DNA of 64,000 nt, taken from an uncultured Phycisphaerales bacterium. GTDB lineage: Bacteria; Planctomycetota; Phycisphaerae; Phycisphaerales; UBA1924. Below, piece by piece: positions 27,133 to 36,739 of this stretch. Each line of letters opens with the position of its first letter. Position 1 is the first letter of the stretch. The stretch is from positions 47,096-111,095 of the forward strand of contig CALKJW010000020.1 of the NCBI GenBank assembly GCA_937995595.1, written 5' to 3'. The notes under the pieces are model-generated. The model had not been told where the DNA came from. It saw only the letters and a program-made list of their open reading frames with translations, and did not search any database. Both the position numbers and the translations under genes were made by a program.

Positions 27133-28202
27133 GCCGACCACGCGGAGCAACCCGGCGCGTCGCCGCGGCGTTCACGCTCATCGAGATCCTGATCTCGGTG
27201 CTGATCCTGGGCCTGGGTCTGCTGGGCCTCGGCGCGCTGTTCCCGGTGGTGCTGCGCGAGCAGCGCATCGGCACGGACAACATCCTGGGCGTGGTGGTGA
27301 CGAACAACGTCAAGGCCGCGCTGCCGCACATGGAACTCAACGCGCTGCTGCAGGGCTGGAACCCGACCGACCCGCGCGACGTCTGGCGCGACTGGCGCTG
27401 GCACACCTCGGACGGCTCGGCGGAACTGGACGGCGACGACTACGAACTCGGCCAGTGGTGGGTCCCCGAGGTGGACGACAACGGCGACTCGCTCTGGGGC
27501 GACCCCAACACCGCCAACCTGCAGGTGCTCGTGCCGCTGCGCAGCCGCCTGTACCCCTCCGCCGGGCCGGAGGCGCGCCGCCCGCAGTACGTGTGGGACA
27601 TCGCCGTGCACCGCGCGCCGGACTTCATCGCCGGCAACTCGTCGCGGAACGACCCGCTGCGCGTGGCGATCTTCGTCCGCCGGGTGGACCCGCGCATCCG
27701 ATTCACGCCGGGCCCGGACCGCTCGCTGCTGCGGACGTTCGTCGACCGCGGCCTGCCCGCCTCGGAGTGGCGCCTGCCCGTCGGCCGTCAGGCCGGCAAC
27801 AGCGACCTGCCGACACTCGACGGGACCAATGGCAGCGGGGGGGTGGCGTACTCCGAGCCGATCGTCGCCGACCGCGGCGTGGACTGGCAGTTCGACATGA
27901 CGATCCCAGCGGCGCAGGGGCCGGGGCGGTACATCAGCAATATCGACATCAACAACCCGAGCGGGCGCGGCCGCCTGATGGCCCAGCCCAACCAGCGCCT
28001 GGTGGACAACCTCGGCAACATCTACACCGTCGAGGCGGTGGAGCGCGACGTGGGCGCGGCGAGCAACCGCTGGCGCGTGCGCATCAACCCGCCGATCCCC
28101 GAATCGCTCCGGACCAACGCGGCCGACCGGCCGCGCGTCGTGCAGTTCGTGTTCACGCCGCAGGTCCCCGCGGGCGTGGCCGTCGTGGAGGTGCTGCGAT
28201 GA
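27129..28202 (+). CDS. Prepilin-like (pseudopilin) protein 3
   Basis: Encodes 357 residues, with start overlapping the previous stop. The leader A-A-A|F-T-L-I-E-I-L-I-S-V-L-I-L-G-L-G-L-L-G-L-G-A-L-F-P is typical of PilV/GspI-type proteins. The remaining about 310 residues are Asp/Arg/Pro-rich, with no enzymatic signature. Position between the other two pseudopilins suggests a GspI-like role. Confidence 0.83.
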   Translation: MSRPRGATRRVAAAFTLIEILISVLILGLGLLGLGALFPVVLREQRIGTDNILGVVVTNNVKAALPHMELNALLQGWNPTDPRDVWRDWRWHTSDGSAELDGDDYELGQWWVPEVDDNGDSLWGDPNTANLQVLVPLRSRLYPSAGPEARRPQYVWDIAVHRAPDFIAGNSSRNDPLRVAIFVRRVDPRIRFTPGPDRSLLRTFVDRGLPASEWRLPVGRQAGNSDLPTLDGTNGSGGVAYSEPIVADRGVDWQFDMTIPAAQGPGRYISNIDINNPSGRGRLMAQPNQRLVDNLGNIYTVEAVERDVGAASNRWRVRINPPIPESLRTNAADRPRVVQFVFTPQVPAGVAVVEVLR

Positions 28203-29863
28203 GCGTCGATCGTCGGACAGGCCATCGTGGCTTCACACTGCTGGAGATGCTCATCGCCGTGGGCGCGGTGACGCTGATCGCGCTGGGCCTGTCGCGCGTG
28301 TTCACGGCGACGGGCGAGACGGTCCGCGTAGGGCGGCGCGTCAGCAATCTCAACGAGTACGCGTCGATGCTGGAGCGGCAGTTGCGCAGCGACGTGGCGT
28401 CGATGTCGCGCGAGGGGTTCCTGGTCATCAAGCACCGCGTCGCGGTCGACAGCGCGGGCTTCCCGCTGCTGGTGCAACTCGCGCCCGACCAGCCGGTGGC
28501 CAGCGCCCGCAACCGGCGTGTCGACGAGTTGACGTTCTTCGCCACGGGCCGCTTCAACACGCAGCGCGAGGCGGTGCACCCCTCTCGCATCGCCTCCGGC
28601 ACCGCCGCGCGGATCTACTTCGGCCACGGCGTGCGCTACCCGCAGAGCCTCACCTCGACGCCCTCGGCGTTCGACGTTCCGCAACTGGACGACGGGCAGG
28701 CGGCCGGGTCGCTCCCCTCGCCGCTGGGCGTGGGCGTGAACCAGTACGCCTCGGACTGGTGCCTGCTGCGCCACGTGACCGTGCTGAACAACCAGCTCGC
28801 CACCGCGCTGGACCCCTTCCCGCCGACCATCGCGGGCCTGACGATCCAGGAGATGCCGGACAACGACCTCCAGGTCGCGCTGCAGCCGGCGATGTCGAGC
28901 ATCTTCGCCAACCAGGCGCGGCTCAACCCGCCGACGCACCCCGGCGACGGCCGGCTGGCGCGCGACGGCGAGCCCAACGTCTACCCCGCGGCTTCCAGCG
29001 GGCTGGTCGACATCGCCACGACCGACCTGCAGGAGATCCGCCAGACCATCCTCGACGCGCAGCCCTACGGCACGTCGATCTTCAACCCCGACGCCGACTC
29101 GGGCATCGACGGGGGCGACCGGTTCGCCTTCCAGGCCGACACCAACCCGTCGGACCTCAACGGCGTGACGTCGAACATGAAGCGGTGGATGATCGGCGGC
29201 GCGCTCCCGGGGCTGGTGTGGAACAACACCAACCCGCTGGCGTCCAACGCCGACTCGCGCATGCGGTTCGAGTTCCGCCCGCCCGACCTGCTGGGCGTGG
29301 TCAGCGGCAACGGCGACCCGTGGCCCGAGAACGAGCCGTGGCGGCGCGTCGACCAGATGATGCTCTCGGCGTCGAACTTCGTGCCCCACTGCACCGAGTT
29401 CATCGTCGAGTGGTCCTTCGGCAAGGTCTACACCGACAACGACCCGCGGCGCGGGCAGTTGATCTGGCACGGCCTGCTCCGCCGCGGCGACATCAACGGC
29501 AACGGCCAGACCAACACCGTGATCGCCGCGCCGTACCGGCAGATCGACCCCAACGTCGAGCGGTACTTCCAGCGCATCGAGCGTCGCGACGGCACGGAGC
29601 TGCTGCGCGAGGTGGACCCGCGGCTGATCCATTTCCCGCCCGAGCCGGCGGGGCTCAACCCCGGCCAGGCGCTGTACTCGTGCTTCGGATACCTCGATCC
29701 GACGTACACGCTGACGGGCTATCCGAACCCGGCCACGATCCCGTGGGCGTGGCCGAAACTGCTGCGGATCACCATCAGCCTCGTCGACCCGACCGACCCG
29801 CTCAACGAGCAGACGTTCCAGTTTGTCATCGAAGTGCCCGACGCGCAGGGCGAACGGTTCTGA
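28199..29863 (+). CDS. Prepilin-like (pseudopilin) protein 4 (PilW/GspJ-like)
   Basis: Encodes 554 residues, with start overlapping the previous stop. The leader H-R-G|F-T-L-L-E-M-L-I-A-V is the only one of the four with the canonical Gly at -1. L-E-R-Q-L-R-S-D-V-A-S-M shortly after the helix resembles GspJ/PilW. The rest is a long extracytoplasmic domain without known motifs. Followed after 45 nt by the giant gene. Confidence 0.84.
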   Translation: MSVDRRTGHRGFTLLEMLIAVGAVTLIALGLSRVFTATGETVRVGRRVSNLNEYASMLERQLRSDVASMSREGFLVIKHRVAVDSAGFPLLVQLAPDQPVASARNRRVDELTFFATGRFNTQREAVHPSRIASGTAARIYFGHGVRYPQSLTSTPSAFDVPQLDDGQAAGSLPSPLGVGVNQYASDWCLLRHVTVLNNQLATALDPFPPTIAGLTIQEMPDNDLQVALQPAMSSIFANQARLNPPTHPGDGRLARDGEPNVYPAASSGLVDIATTDLQEIRQTILDAQPYGTSIFNPDADSGIDGGDRFAFQADTNPSDLNGVTSNMKRWMIGGALPGLVWNNTNPLASNADSRMRFEFRPPDLLGVVSGNGDPWPENEPWRRVDQMMLSASNFVPHCTEFIVEWSFGKVYTDNDPRRGQLIWHGLLRRGDINGNGQTNTVIAAPYRQIDPNVERYFQRIERRDGTELLREVDPRLIHFPPEPAGLNPGQALYSCFGYLDPTYTLTGYPNPATIPWAWPKLLRITISLVDPTDPLNEQTFQFVIEVPDAQGERF

Positions 29864-29908
29864 TGTGCCCGCGCCAGCCCGCGCACCGCCCACCACCGGG
29901 AGCGACCC

Positions 29909-32900
29909 ATGCGACCCAAGTCTGAAGCCAACCCTGCCCGCCGCCGCCCGCGCGACCGCCGCGGCTCGGTGCTGCTGATGGTGGTGGCGACGCTGGCGCT
30001 GCTGGCGATCATCGCGGTGTCGTACGCGACGCTCGGTCGCGCCGACCGCGCGGCCAGCGCGACGCTGGTGCGGGAGAGTCGGCTGGACGATCAGGCCGCG
30101 CAGTTTGCCGACTATCTCGCGGGCGTCATCGGCGACAACACGCTGGCGACCTACTCGCAGCGCACCTTCGGGACGGGCGCCAACGAATGGGCCACCCGGC
30201 GCGCCCACCGGACCTACCCCGGCACCGACGTGTTCATGGTCTCCAGCGCGGCCTCGGCCAACGGCGGGGCGTACCGCTTCGATCCGACCGGCTCGTACGC
30301 GGGCCCGTGGACCGGCAACGGCACCGACCCGCGCTGGCCGGGCACGCCGTTCCTCGCGTCTCCCGAGCCGGAACTCATCCCCGACAACAACAACCTGCCG
30401 CCGTTCAGCGACAACGTGCTGCGCGATTCGCGCACGTGGCGGCACATCAGCAACTTCGCGCCCGACGGCCGGTTCGTGAACCTGGCGAACCTGCGGCGGA
30501 ACTTCGCCGCCCAGTCCGGCGTCGGCGGCTCGGCGCCCGACTGGCGGATGAGCGACCGCCTGACGATCCTGAACAACGCGGGCAACCCGACGACGGCGGG
30601 AACCGACCCCGACGTGCCGGCCGACTGGAGCACGAACCAGAAGTTCGCGTTCCGCCCCGCGTTCGACAACCTGCTCCCGAGCGACCCGAACCACGTGCTG
30701 AACCAGTGGTTCGACACCGACGGCGACGGGTTCGTCGATGCGCGCTGGTGCGAACTGGTCGACGCGTTCCTCGACCAGAACAACCCGCGCTGGGCGCTGC
30801 CGCAGCAGGGGCGGATGCGCATGTTCCTCGCGGCCCGGTGCATCGACCTGTCGGGCCTGGTGAACGTCAACACCGCGAGCGACTTCACGCTCGACCCCGG
30901 CACGTTCGTGGTGAACCCCTCGGGCGCGATCCGGCAGTTCTACCCGGCGGGCCTGTCGCCGTCGGATGTCGACCTGCGGCGTGTGCTGTCGCTGGTCGAT
31001 CACCACTGGCTGTACAACACCGGCGTGGTGCGCGGGTACAACGACCTGCCGCGCCCCGCGCAGAGCGGCCTGCCGTCGGACTATCTCAACTACAACGCCG
31101 CGGTCTCGGGCGACATCGGCAAGACGGCCTACGCCGCCCTGCTGCACGCGATCGATTCCGGGCAGACGCTGCCGTCGGACGCCCGCCGCGGCCCGCCGAC
31201 CAGCACGCCGGAACTGCAGTTCCCGCAGGCCACCGGGTCAGTGAACCCCAACCCGCTCTCGCCGGGGGCGCGGGCAGCGCGGTACGACTCGTTCGGCAGC
31301 GACCCGTTCGCGGCGCGCCTGATGGCGGGCACGACCCGCGCGGCCCGCGCGCCGTTCGGCATGGCGGACGAACTCGAACTCCGCGCGTTCCACGGGATCA
31401 ACGACTCGGAGAACCGCTCGCGTCTGGAGCGCGCCGTCGGCGGGCGCGAGTTCGCCAACTTCTCGCCGCTGCGCGAAAACCGCCCCCGCACGCTGGAGAT
31501 GACCGGGCGGATCGAGTCGAGCAACAGCCCGACGGACGAGGCGCTGCTGCAGTCGTTCCTCGACGTGCGCCGGCTGCTGACGACCTACTCGGGCGCGCGG
31601 CCGCTGATCGACAACCCCTTCGCCGCGGTGAACCCCGACGCGCTGGGCACGGGCGAACTGCGCTTCGACGCGATGGAGATCATCTCGAAACTCAACAGCA
31701 CGGTGAACGGCTCGTCGACCAAACTGACACAGGCCGAGGTGCTGTCGGTCTTCCGCGCCTACGCGGCCGCGCTGCTGCCCTACACGCACCGCGACCAGTT
31801 CCCCAACGCGTGGGACTCCACCCGCGGCGACGCCCGCGCGCTGTCGTACGGCGGCAGCGCCGAACTGGCCACGCGCATCGCGGCGCACCTGACGGTCAAC
31901 TGGCTCGACGCCATCGACACCGAGCGTCTGCAGGGCGCCAACTCGGTCGCGTACGACGACTCGGTCCCGACGCGGGCCCGGCTCGACGTGGCCGACGGCA
32001 CGCTGCCGGCGACGGTCCCCGCCGACGCGTGGGAGACCAACCGCGTGCTGAGCCTGCCGACCGAGCGGCAGTCGCAGAACCCCAACAGCGAACTGCTCGG
32101 CCCGCGCCACGTGAACATCTACGGCATCGAGGCCCAGCCGGTGATCGTCGAGGCCGCGTGGTACGGCATGTTCACCGACACGCCGCGCCGTGCCGCCGTG
32201 CAGGGCGACGACGACTACGCCGACAACCTGACCACCAACCCGACCCCCGGCGGGCCGGACATTCTGGGCAACATCACGATCAACACCAGCCTCGACTTCG
32301 GCAACCCGGACTTCCTGTTCGAGGTGGTGGCGTTCCAGTTGCACAACCCGTTCGACCGCGACCTGGTGCTGTGCAACGCCGGGCGCGTGCGGTACTACGT
32401 GGAGTTCGCCAACCGCTTCTTTGCGCTGGGCCAGCAGACCGCCGCGGGCGACGGCATCGAGACGGACACGCTGACGATCCCGGCCTACGGCACGCGCGTG
32501 TTCTACGCGACGAACATCCGCCGGCAGCGCGACATCGCGACGCGGATCAACAACGCACACACCGCGGCCCCGCCGCCGCCGCCTCCCGGCGGCGGGCCGG
32601 CGATCTCCGGTTCGATCCCGCTGGACTACATCCAGCAGTGGGCGGCGCAGCAGTTCGGCAACCGCCCCGGGATGGAGCCGGTCCGCATCCCGCTGGTGCA
32701 CCGCGAGACCATGGGCGTCGCGCCCGGCGAGGACCTGGCCTTCGGCTCCACCGTCATGCAACGCGTCGACCTGTTCGGCGAGCGCACCGTGGCCGCGGGC
32801 CCGGGCGGGGCGCAGCAGGAGCCCATCGGCGTCGCGCCGGGCTCGACCACCGAGCAGCGCAAGGTCGTGTACCTGTGGCGCGTGGCGCGCCCCGCCGCGA

Positions 32901-34669
32901 ACGCGCAGGACTTCACCAAGGACATCCTGCTCGACCGCATGCGCGACCCGGACACCGGCTCGGGCACGCTCGTCACGGCGCGTCAGGGCGGCGGCAACCA
33001 GAACGTGCCGGGCACGCAGGCCGGCAACGACACCAACAACACCAACGGCGACGAAGAGGACAACATCGGCTTCTCGTTCACCAAGTGGGCCGCCTTCCGC
33101 CGCCCGACCGATGCGAACCACCAGCGCGGCGCGATGCCCGCGTGGGCGATGGAGCGCAAGAACAACAGCATCTACACCGGCACGGAACTCCGCAACGACC
33201 GCGACCCGGTCTCGCCCTCGGGAGGCGTGGGCGACGCGGCGGACTACGACGGCTCGATCGCCGAGCGCCGACGCCGCCTGCTCGAACTGGTGACCGACCA
33301 GCGGACGAGCACGATCCTCAATCTCCAGATCTCGCGCGAGGCCAAGGACAAGACGGGCAACCAGGTGCTCAACAACGCGTCGGGCGTCGCCATGCGCGAC
33401 ACGGCCGTGCGCATCCACCTGTCGGGCAACGACACCAACCCGCAGTTGTTCTCGCGCGTGGGCGACTTCCTGCTGCCCCTGGGCATCGGGCCGTCGCAGA
33501 ACCCCGCCGCGACGGGCGCCAACAACGTCCAGCGGCTCGAGAACCAGTGGACCACGCTCGCCGAGGCGCTCGCGCTGGCGTGCGACTACTACAGCCCGCC
33601 GACGGGGGACCTGTTCTACCGGTTCGGTCACCGGGACAACGCGCCCAACCCGCCGATCCGGCCCAAACTCGACCGCGGCAACCTGGCCCTGCACGACTAC
33701 GTCCCGTTCTACGACGCCAACAACAACGGTCGCTTCGACCTGAACACCGACGAACCGCTGGGGCCGGGCGTGCCGCTGGCGCTCAATGTGCTCGACATCT
33801 TCGAGACCGCGGAGCGGCGCGACATCACGTCCGTCAACAACCCGCCCACGATCTACACGTGGGGCGGCGCGAGGAAGATGGTCCACGGCGTGATGAACCT
33901 GAACACCTCGCCGCGGGCCGCGATGCAGGCCCTTCCCATGCTCACGCCGTCGCTCGACACCGATCCGACGCCGCTGAACTGGCTGCTCGATCCTTCCGCG
34001 GCGGGGGCGGGCGGCACCGTGTTGTTCAACCCGTCGTCCGACAACTGGGACGTCGCCGCGACGCTGACTGCGTACCGCGACAAGTCGATCGTTCGTTCGC
34101 GCCGGTACCCGTTCCCCGCAGGCGGCAACTCCGACGTGATCAGTTTCCGCGACGACGTGGACGGCAACACCGACGAGAACGGCCGGCAGGTCGTCACGCG
34201 GATCGACGGCCTCCGCGAGACGCCGGGCTTCCGCTCGCGCGGCGAGATCCTGGCGGCCCGGCTGCACGACTCGGGCGGCAACCTCGTGCCCGAGCACAGC
34301 ATCACGCGGCTGGCGCACGCCGCGGGAAGCGGCGCGGCGGCCTCGCTGCGGCACCGCGGGCTGGCGTCCTCGTTCATCCCCGCCGCGGGGGGCACCGGGT
34401 TCACGACCGACGAAGTCGGCAACGACTACGTCGAGCAGCTCGCGATCGCCAACGCGGTGCTGAACAACGTCAGCGTGCGGAGCGACGTGTTCTGCGTGTG
34501 GTTCGTCATCCACGGCTACCTGCCCAGCGACGTCGAGAACCTCGGGCCCAACGACCCGATGATCCCGAGCGTGGCACGTCGGTACGTGATGGTGGTCGAT
34601 CGGTCGAACGTCGTCCGCCGCGGCGAGAAACCGCGGATCGTGATGCTGCAGGAAGTGCCGCTGAGGTAG
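29909..34669 (+). CDS. Very large PilX/GspK-like membrane-anchored protein (1586 residues)
   Basis: Starts at ATG 29909 and has one membrane segment near residues 23-45 inside R-R-G-S-V-L-L-M-V-V-A-T-L-A-L-L-A-I-I-A-V, the form of PilX and GspK N-termini (R-G-S-x-L-L) that follow pseudopilin sets. The remaining about 1540 residues form a huge exported region with Asp/Asn-rich loops, F-D-T-D-G-D-G-F-V-D-A-R-W near 270, a Pro run near 890 and frequent N-N-T-N stretches. GspK proteins are usually about 300 residues, so this is about five times longer. It closes the pseudopilin operon and is plausibly the tip or capping subunit. No enzymatic domain was recognised. Confidence 0.8.
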   Translation: MRPKSEANPARRRPRDRRGSVLLMVVATLALLAIIAVSYATLGRADRAASATLVRESRLDDQAAQFADYLAGVIGDNTLATYSQRTFGTGANEWATRRAHRTYPGTDVFMVSSAASANGGAYRFDPTGSYAGPWTGNGTDPRWPGTPFLASPEPELIPDNNNLPPFSDNVLRDSRTWRHISNFAPDGRFVNLANLRRNFAAQSGVGGSAPDWRMSDRLTILNNAGNPTTAGTDPDVPADWSTNQKFAFRPAFDNLLPSDPNHVLNQWFDTDGDGFVDARWCELVDAFLDQNNPRWALPQQGRMRMFLAARCIDLSGLVNVNTASDFTLDPGTFVVNPSGAIRQFYPAGLSPSDVDLRRVLSLVDHHWLYNTGVVRGYNDLPRPAQSGLPSDYLNYNAAVSGDIGKTAYAALLHAIDSGQTLPSDARRGPPTSTPELQFPQATGSVNPNPLSPGARAARYDSFGSDPFAARLMAGTTRAARAPFGMADELELRAFHGINDSENRSRLERAVGGREFANFSPLRENRPRTLEMTGRIESSNSPTDEALLQSFLDVRRLLTTYSGARPLIDNPFAAVNPDALGTGELRFDAMEIISKLNSTVNGSSTKLTQAEVLSVFRAYAAALLPYTHRDQFPNAWDSTRGDARALSYGGSAELATRIAAHLTVNWLDAIDTERLQGANSVAYDDSVPTRARLDVADGTLPATVPADAWETNRVLSLPTERQSQNPNSELLGPRHVNIYGIEAQPVIVEAAWYGMFTDTPRRAAVQGDDDYADNLTTNPTPGGPDILGNITINTSLDFGNPDFLFEVVAFQLHNPFDRDLVLCNAGRVRYYVEFANRFFALGQQTAAGDGIETDTLTIPAYGTRVFYATNIRRQRDIATRINNAHTAAPPPPPPGGGPAISGSIPLDYIQQWAAQQFGNRPGMEPVRIPLVHRETMGVAPGEDLAFGSTVMQRVDLFGERTVAAGPGGAQQEPIGVAPGSTTEQRKVVYLWRVARPAANAQDFTKDILLDRMRDPDTGSGTLVTARQGGGNQNVPGTQAGNDTNNTNGDEEDNIGFSFTKWAAFRRPTDANHQRGAMPAWAMERKNNSIYTGTELRNDRDPVSPSGGVGDAADYDGSIAERRRRLLELVTDQRTSTILNLQISREAKDKTGNQVLNNASGVAMRDTAVRIHLSGNDTNPQLFSRVGDFLLPLGIGPSQNPAATGANNVQRLENQWTTLAEALALACDYYSPPTGDLFYRFGHRDNAPNPPIRPKLDRGNLALHDYVPFYDANNNGRFDLNTDEPLGPGVPLALNVLDIFETAERRDITSVNNPPTIYTWGGARKMVHGVMNLNTSPRAAMQALPMLTPSLDTDPTPLNWLLDPSAAGAGGTVLFNPSSDNWDVAATLTAYRDKSIVRSRRYPFPAGGNSDVISFRDDVDGNTDENGRQVVTRIDGLRETPGFRSRGEILAARLHDSGGNLVPEHSITRLAHAAGSGAAASLRHRGLASSFIPAAGGTGFTTDEVGNDYVEQLAIANAVLNNVSVRSDVFCVWFVIHGYLPSDVENLGPNDPMIPSVARRYVMVVDRSNVVRRGEKPRIVMLQEVPLR

Positions 34670-34775
34670 AGCGAGCCCCGGCGGGGCGCACCGAGCAATC
34701 GACCACGACGCGCACGGATTCGCGTCGTTGAGGACGGCACGATGATCTCGCGGGCGGCCCTACCATCCGTGCGAG

Positions 34776-34849
34776 CAGGGTGTAGCTCAGTTTGGTAGAG
34801 CGCCTGGTTTGGGTCCAGGAGGCCGCAGGTTCAAATCCTGTCACCCTGA
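34776..34849 (+). tRNA. tRNA-Pro (anticodon TGG)
   Basis: A 74-nt cloverleaf. Acceptor CAGGGTG pairs with CACCCTG, D-stem GCTC/GAGC, anticodon stem CCTGG/CCAGG around loop TTTGGGT (anticodon TGG, reads CCA and related Pro codons), variable loop AGGCC, T-arm GCAGG-TTCAAAT-CCTGT, discriminator A. The 3' CCA is not encoded. The 106 nt upstream hold a GCCCCGGCGGGGC hairpin (about 34675-34688), possibly the terminator of the pilus operon, and TACCAT near 34761 as a possible -10. Confidence 0.96.
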
Positions 34850-34896
34850 TTCGGCGCGCCCGCGTGAAGAGCGGTGCGCGGCGTCCTCGCGGTTCG

Positions 34897-35649
34897 CTAC
34901 GTCCCCAGACTCGCCCGCAGCAGCGCGAGTTCCTGCTCGACCTCGGACTGATCGGCGACGGTCTCGGCGACGACCTCGCGCAGCATGCGCTTGAATCGCC
35001 GCTTGACGGTCTGCAGCATGTTGCTGGCCTGCGTCGCGTCGGCGGCGCCGATCCGCGCGGCGAGTTCGTCCATGCTCAAAGGCCGGGTCTTGCGCAGAGT
35101 CGGGCCGATGACGTTGATGCGGAAGGCCGTCCAGTGCGGGCCGAGGTTGTCCTCGCCGCACGATTCCTCGAGCCGCTGCAACGTGAGTTCGATCACCGCC
35201 GCGGCCCACTCGCGGTCGAAGGGGTCCGGCCCGTCCGGCGGTGCGGCGGGGTGCGGGGCGCCTTCGTCCTCGCCGCCCGCGGCCAGGTGCGCGGGGTGGT
35301 CGCCCTCGGCGCGCTTCTTCCCGCGGCTGCGGTCGATCAGGAAGTTCCGCAGCGCCTGCTTGAGGTACGAGCGAAACCGGCCGCGGGCAGGGTCGGCCTT
35401 GGAGGCAAGGTCGCGCCCGATGACGACCTGGGTCATGAACTCCTGCGTCAGGTCGCTGGCGTCGTGGGTGCCGAAGCCCTGACGGCGGATGGAGGCGTAG
35501 ATCGGGCTCCAATACTGGCGCAGCAGGCGTTCGAGCCCCGCTCGGTCGGCGCGCGCGCCATCGACGAGCGTCCAACTCGTGGTCTGAAACCCGGCAGCGG
35601 TCTGGTGCGACTCCACGGACTTGGGATTCTGCCCACTGATCTCATTCAC
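34897..35649 (-). CDS. ECF-type RNA polymerase sigma factor
   Basis: Encodes 250 residues from GTG 35649 (the in-frame N-terminus is N-E-I-S-G-Q-N-P). Region 2 is seen as W-S-P-I-Y-A-S-I-R-R-Q-G-F, D-A-S-D-L-T-Q-E-F-M and F-R-S-Y-L-K-Q-A-L-R-N-F-L-I-D. After a Glu/Pro/Gly-rich insert, region 4 follows around M-D-E-L-A-A-R-I-G-A-A-D-A-T-Q-A-S-N-M-L. The insert makes it longer than typical ECFs, a form common in planctomycetes. No anti-sigma gene lies next to it. The start region overlaps the divergent promoter of the BtpA-like gene. Confidence 0.85.
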   Translation of the reverse strand: MNEISGQNPKSVESHQTAAGFQTTSWTLVDGARADRAGLERLLRQYWSPIYASIRRQGFGTHDASDLTQEFMTQVVIGRDLASKADPARGRFRSYLKQALRNFLIDRSRGKKRAEGDHPAHLAAGGEDEGAPHPAAPPDGPDPFDREWAAAVIELTLQRLEESCGEDNLGPHWTAFRINVIGPTLRKTRPLSMDELAARIGAADATQASNMLQTVKRRFKRMLREVVAETVADQSEVEQELALLRASLGT

Positions 35650-35657
35650 AATACGAG

Positions 35658-35664
35658 TACAGTA
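35658..35664. promoter_or_regulatory. Overlapping divergent -10 boxes between sigma factor and BtpA-like gene
   Basis: The heptamer TACAGTA reads as TACAGT rightward (35658-35663, 28 nt before ATG 35692) and TACTGT leftward (35664-35659, 9 nt before GTG 35649). Overlap of the two hexamers would make the two genes compete for RNA polymerase. Confidence 0.35.
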
Positions 35665-35691
35665 CGGCCCTCCTGCGCGAGACCCGGAACC

Positions 35692-36528
35692 ATGAACAAC
35701 CCTCCCGCGTTCCTCCGCGGCCGCAAAGCCCTGATCGGCATGGTCCACGTCGGCGCACTGCCCGGCACGCCGGCGGCCCGGCTGCCGATCGACCGACTGG
35801 CCGATCGGGCCGCTCGTGAAGCGGCGATCCTCGCCAAGGCCGGCTTCGACGCGGTCATGATCGAGAACATGCAAGACCGGCCGTACGTGCATCAGGAGCA
35901 CGGGCCCGAAGTCGTCGCGGCGATGACGCGGGTGGCGCTGGCCGTTCGCGCCGCAGTGGGGGAGCGATTGCCGCTGGGCGTCCAGGTGCTTTCCGGGGGC
36001 AATCGCGAGGCGCTGGCGGTCGCGCTCGCGGCGGGCCTGCAGTTCATCCGCTGCGAGAACTTCGTGTTCTCGCACGTGGCCGATGAGGGCCTGTTGGCCC
36101 GAGCCGAGGCGGGACCGCTGCTGCGGTACCGCCGACTGATCGGCGCCGAGCACGTCGCCGTCCTGTGCGATATCAAGAAGAAGCACGCCTCCCACGCGAT
36201 CACGGCGGACGTGCCGCTGGCCGACGCGGCCGCCGCGGCAGAGTTCTTTGGGGCAGATGGGGTCATCGTCACCGGGACGGCAACGGGCCGGCCGACCAGC
36301 CCCCAGGATGTGGATCAGGCCTCGCAAGCGACTCGCCTGCCCGTGCTGGTTGGATCCGGCGTGACACCTGATTCGGTGGGTGATTTACTTCCCTTCGCAG
36401 ACGCCTTGATCGTGGGATCGTGCATCAAGCAACGCGGGCGATGGGAACACCCCGTGGATCCAAGGCGCGCCGTCGCGCTGGTCCGGGCTGTTGATGCGTG
36501 GAGGCAGGCCCAGAAGCGCACGCGATGA
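35692..36528 (+). CDS. BtpA/SgcQ-family protein
   Basis: Encodes 278 residues. A TIM-barrel protein of the BtpA family: L-I-G-M-V-H-V-G-A-L-P-G-T-P at the N-terminus, G-F-D-A-V-M-I-E-N-M-Q-D-R-P-Y, F-I-R-C-E-N-F-V-F-S and V-L-V-G-S-G-V-T. In cyanobacteria BtpA aids photosystem I accumulation; in non-photosynthetic bacteria the role is unknown and may involve small phosphorylated or nucleoside substrates. Divergently transcribed from the sigma factor. Confidence 0.85.
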   Translation: MNNPPAFLRGRKALIGMVHVGALPGTPAARLPIDRLADRAAREAAILAKAGFDAVMIENMQDRPYVHQEHGPEVVAAMTRVALAVRAAVGERLPLGVQVLSGGNREALAVALAAGLQFIRCENFVFSHVADEGLLARAEAGPLLRYRRLIGAEHVAVLCDIKKKHASHAITADVPLADAAAAAEFFGADGVIVTGTATGRPTSPQDVDQASQATRLPVLVGSGVTPDSVGDLLPFADALIVGSCIKQRGRWEHPVDPRRAVALVRAVDAWRQAQKRTR

Positions 36529-36578
36529 ACTCGCAGAGGGCCGTTCAAAAATCGCGGTACGTGCGTCGAGAGCGGCGT

Positions 36579-36584
36579 TATACT
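36579..36584 (+). promoter_or_regulatory. -10-like box TATACT, distal promoter upstream of ompA-like gene
   Basis: TATACT matches the strong -10 form used elsewhere in this window. It lies 156 nt before the ompA-like ATG, upstream of a second promoter at 36624-36651. Confidence 0.4.
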
Positions 36585-36623
36585 GCGGCCCTCGCGGCAC
36601 CTGTCGCGTGCAGTGAACCGACG

Positions 36624-36651
36624 TTGACACTTTGACCGATCCCAATACTGT
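36624..36651 (+). promoter_or_regulatory. Sigma-70-type promoter of the OmpA-like lipoprotein gene
   Basis: TTGACA (36624-36629), 16-nt spacer, TACTGT (36646-36651). Transcription would begin near 36658 and leave an untranslated leader of about 80 nt before ATG 36740. Confidence 0.6.
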
Positions 36652-36739
36652 TTGCGCGCCCTGACACCCGGCGGAGCCGGGGGGGCGGTGAACACAGCCC
36701 CGGACACACCCGGACTCGCTCAGAACGGAGACCTTTGCG

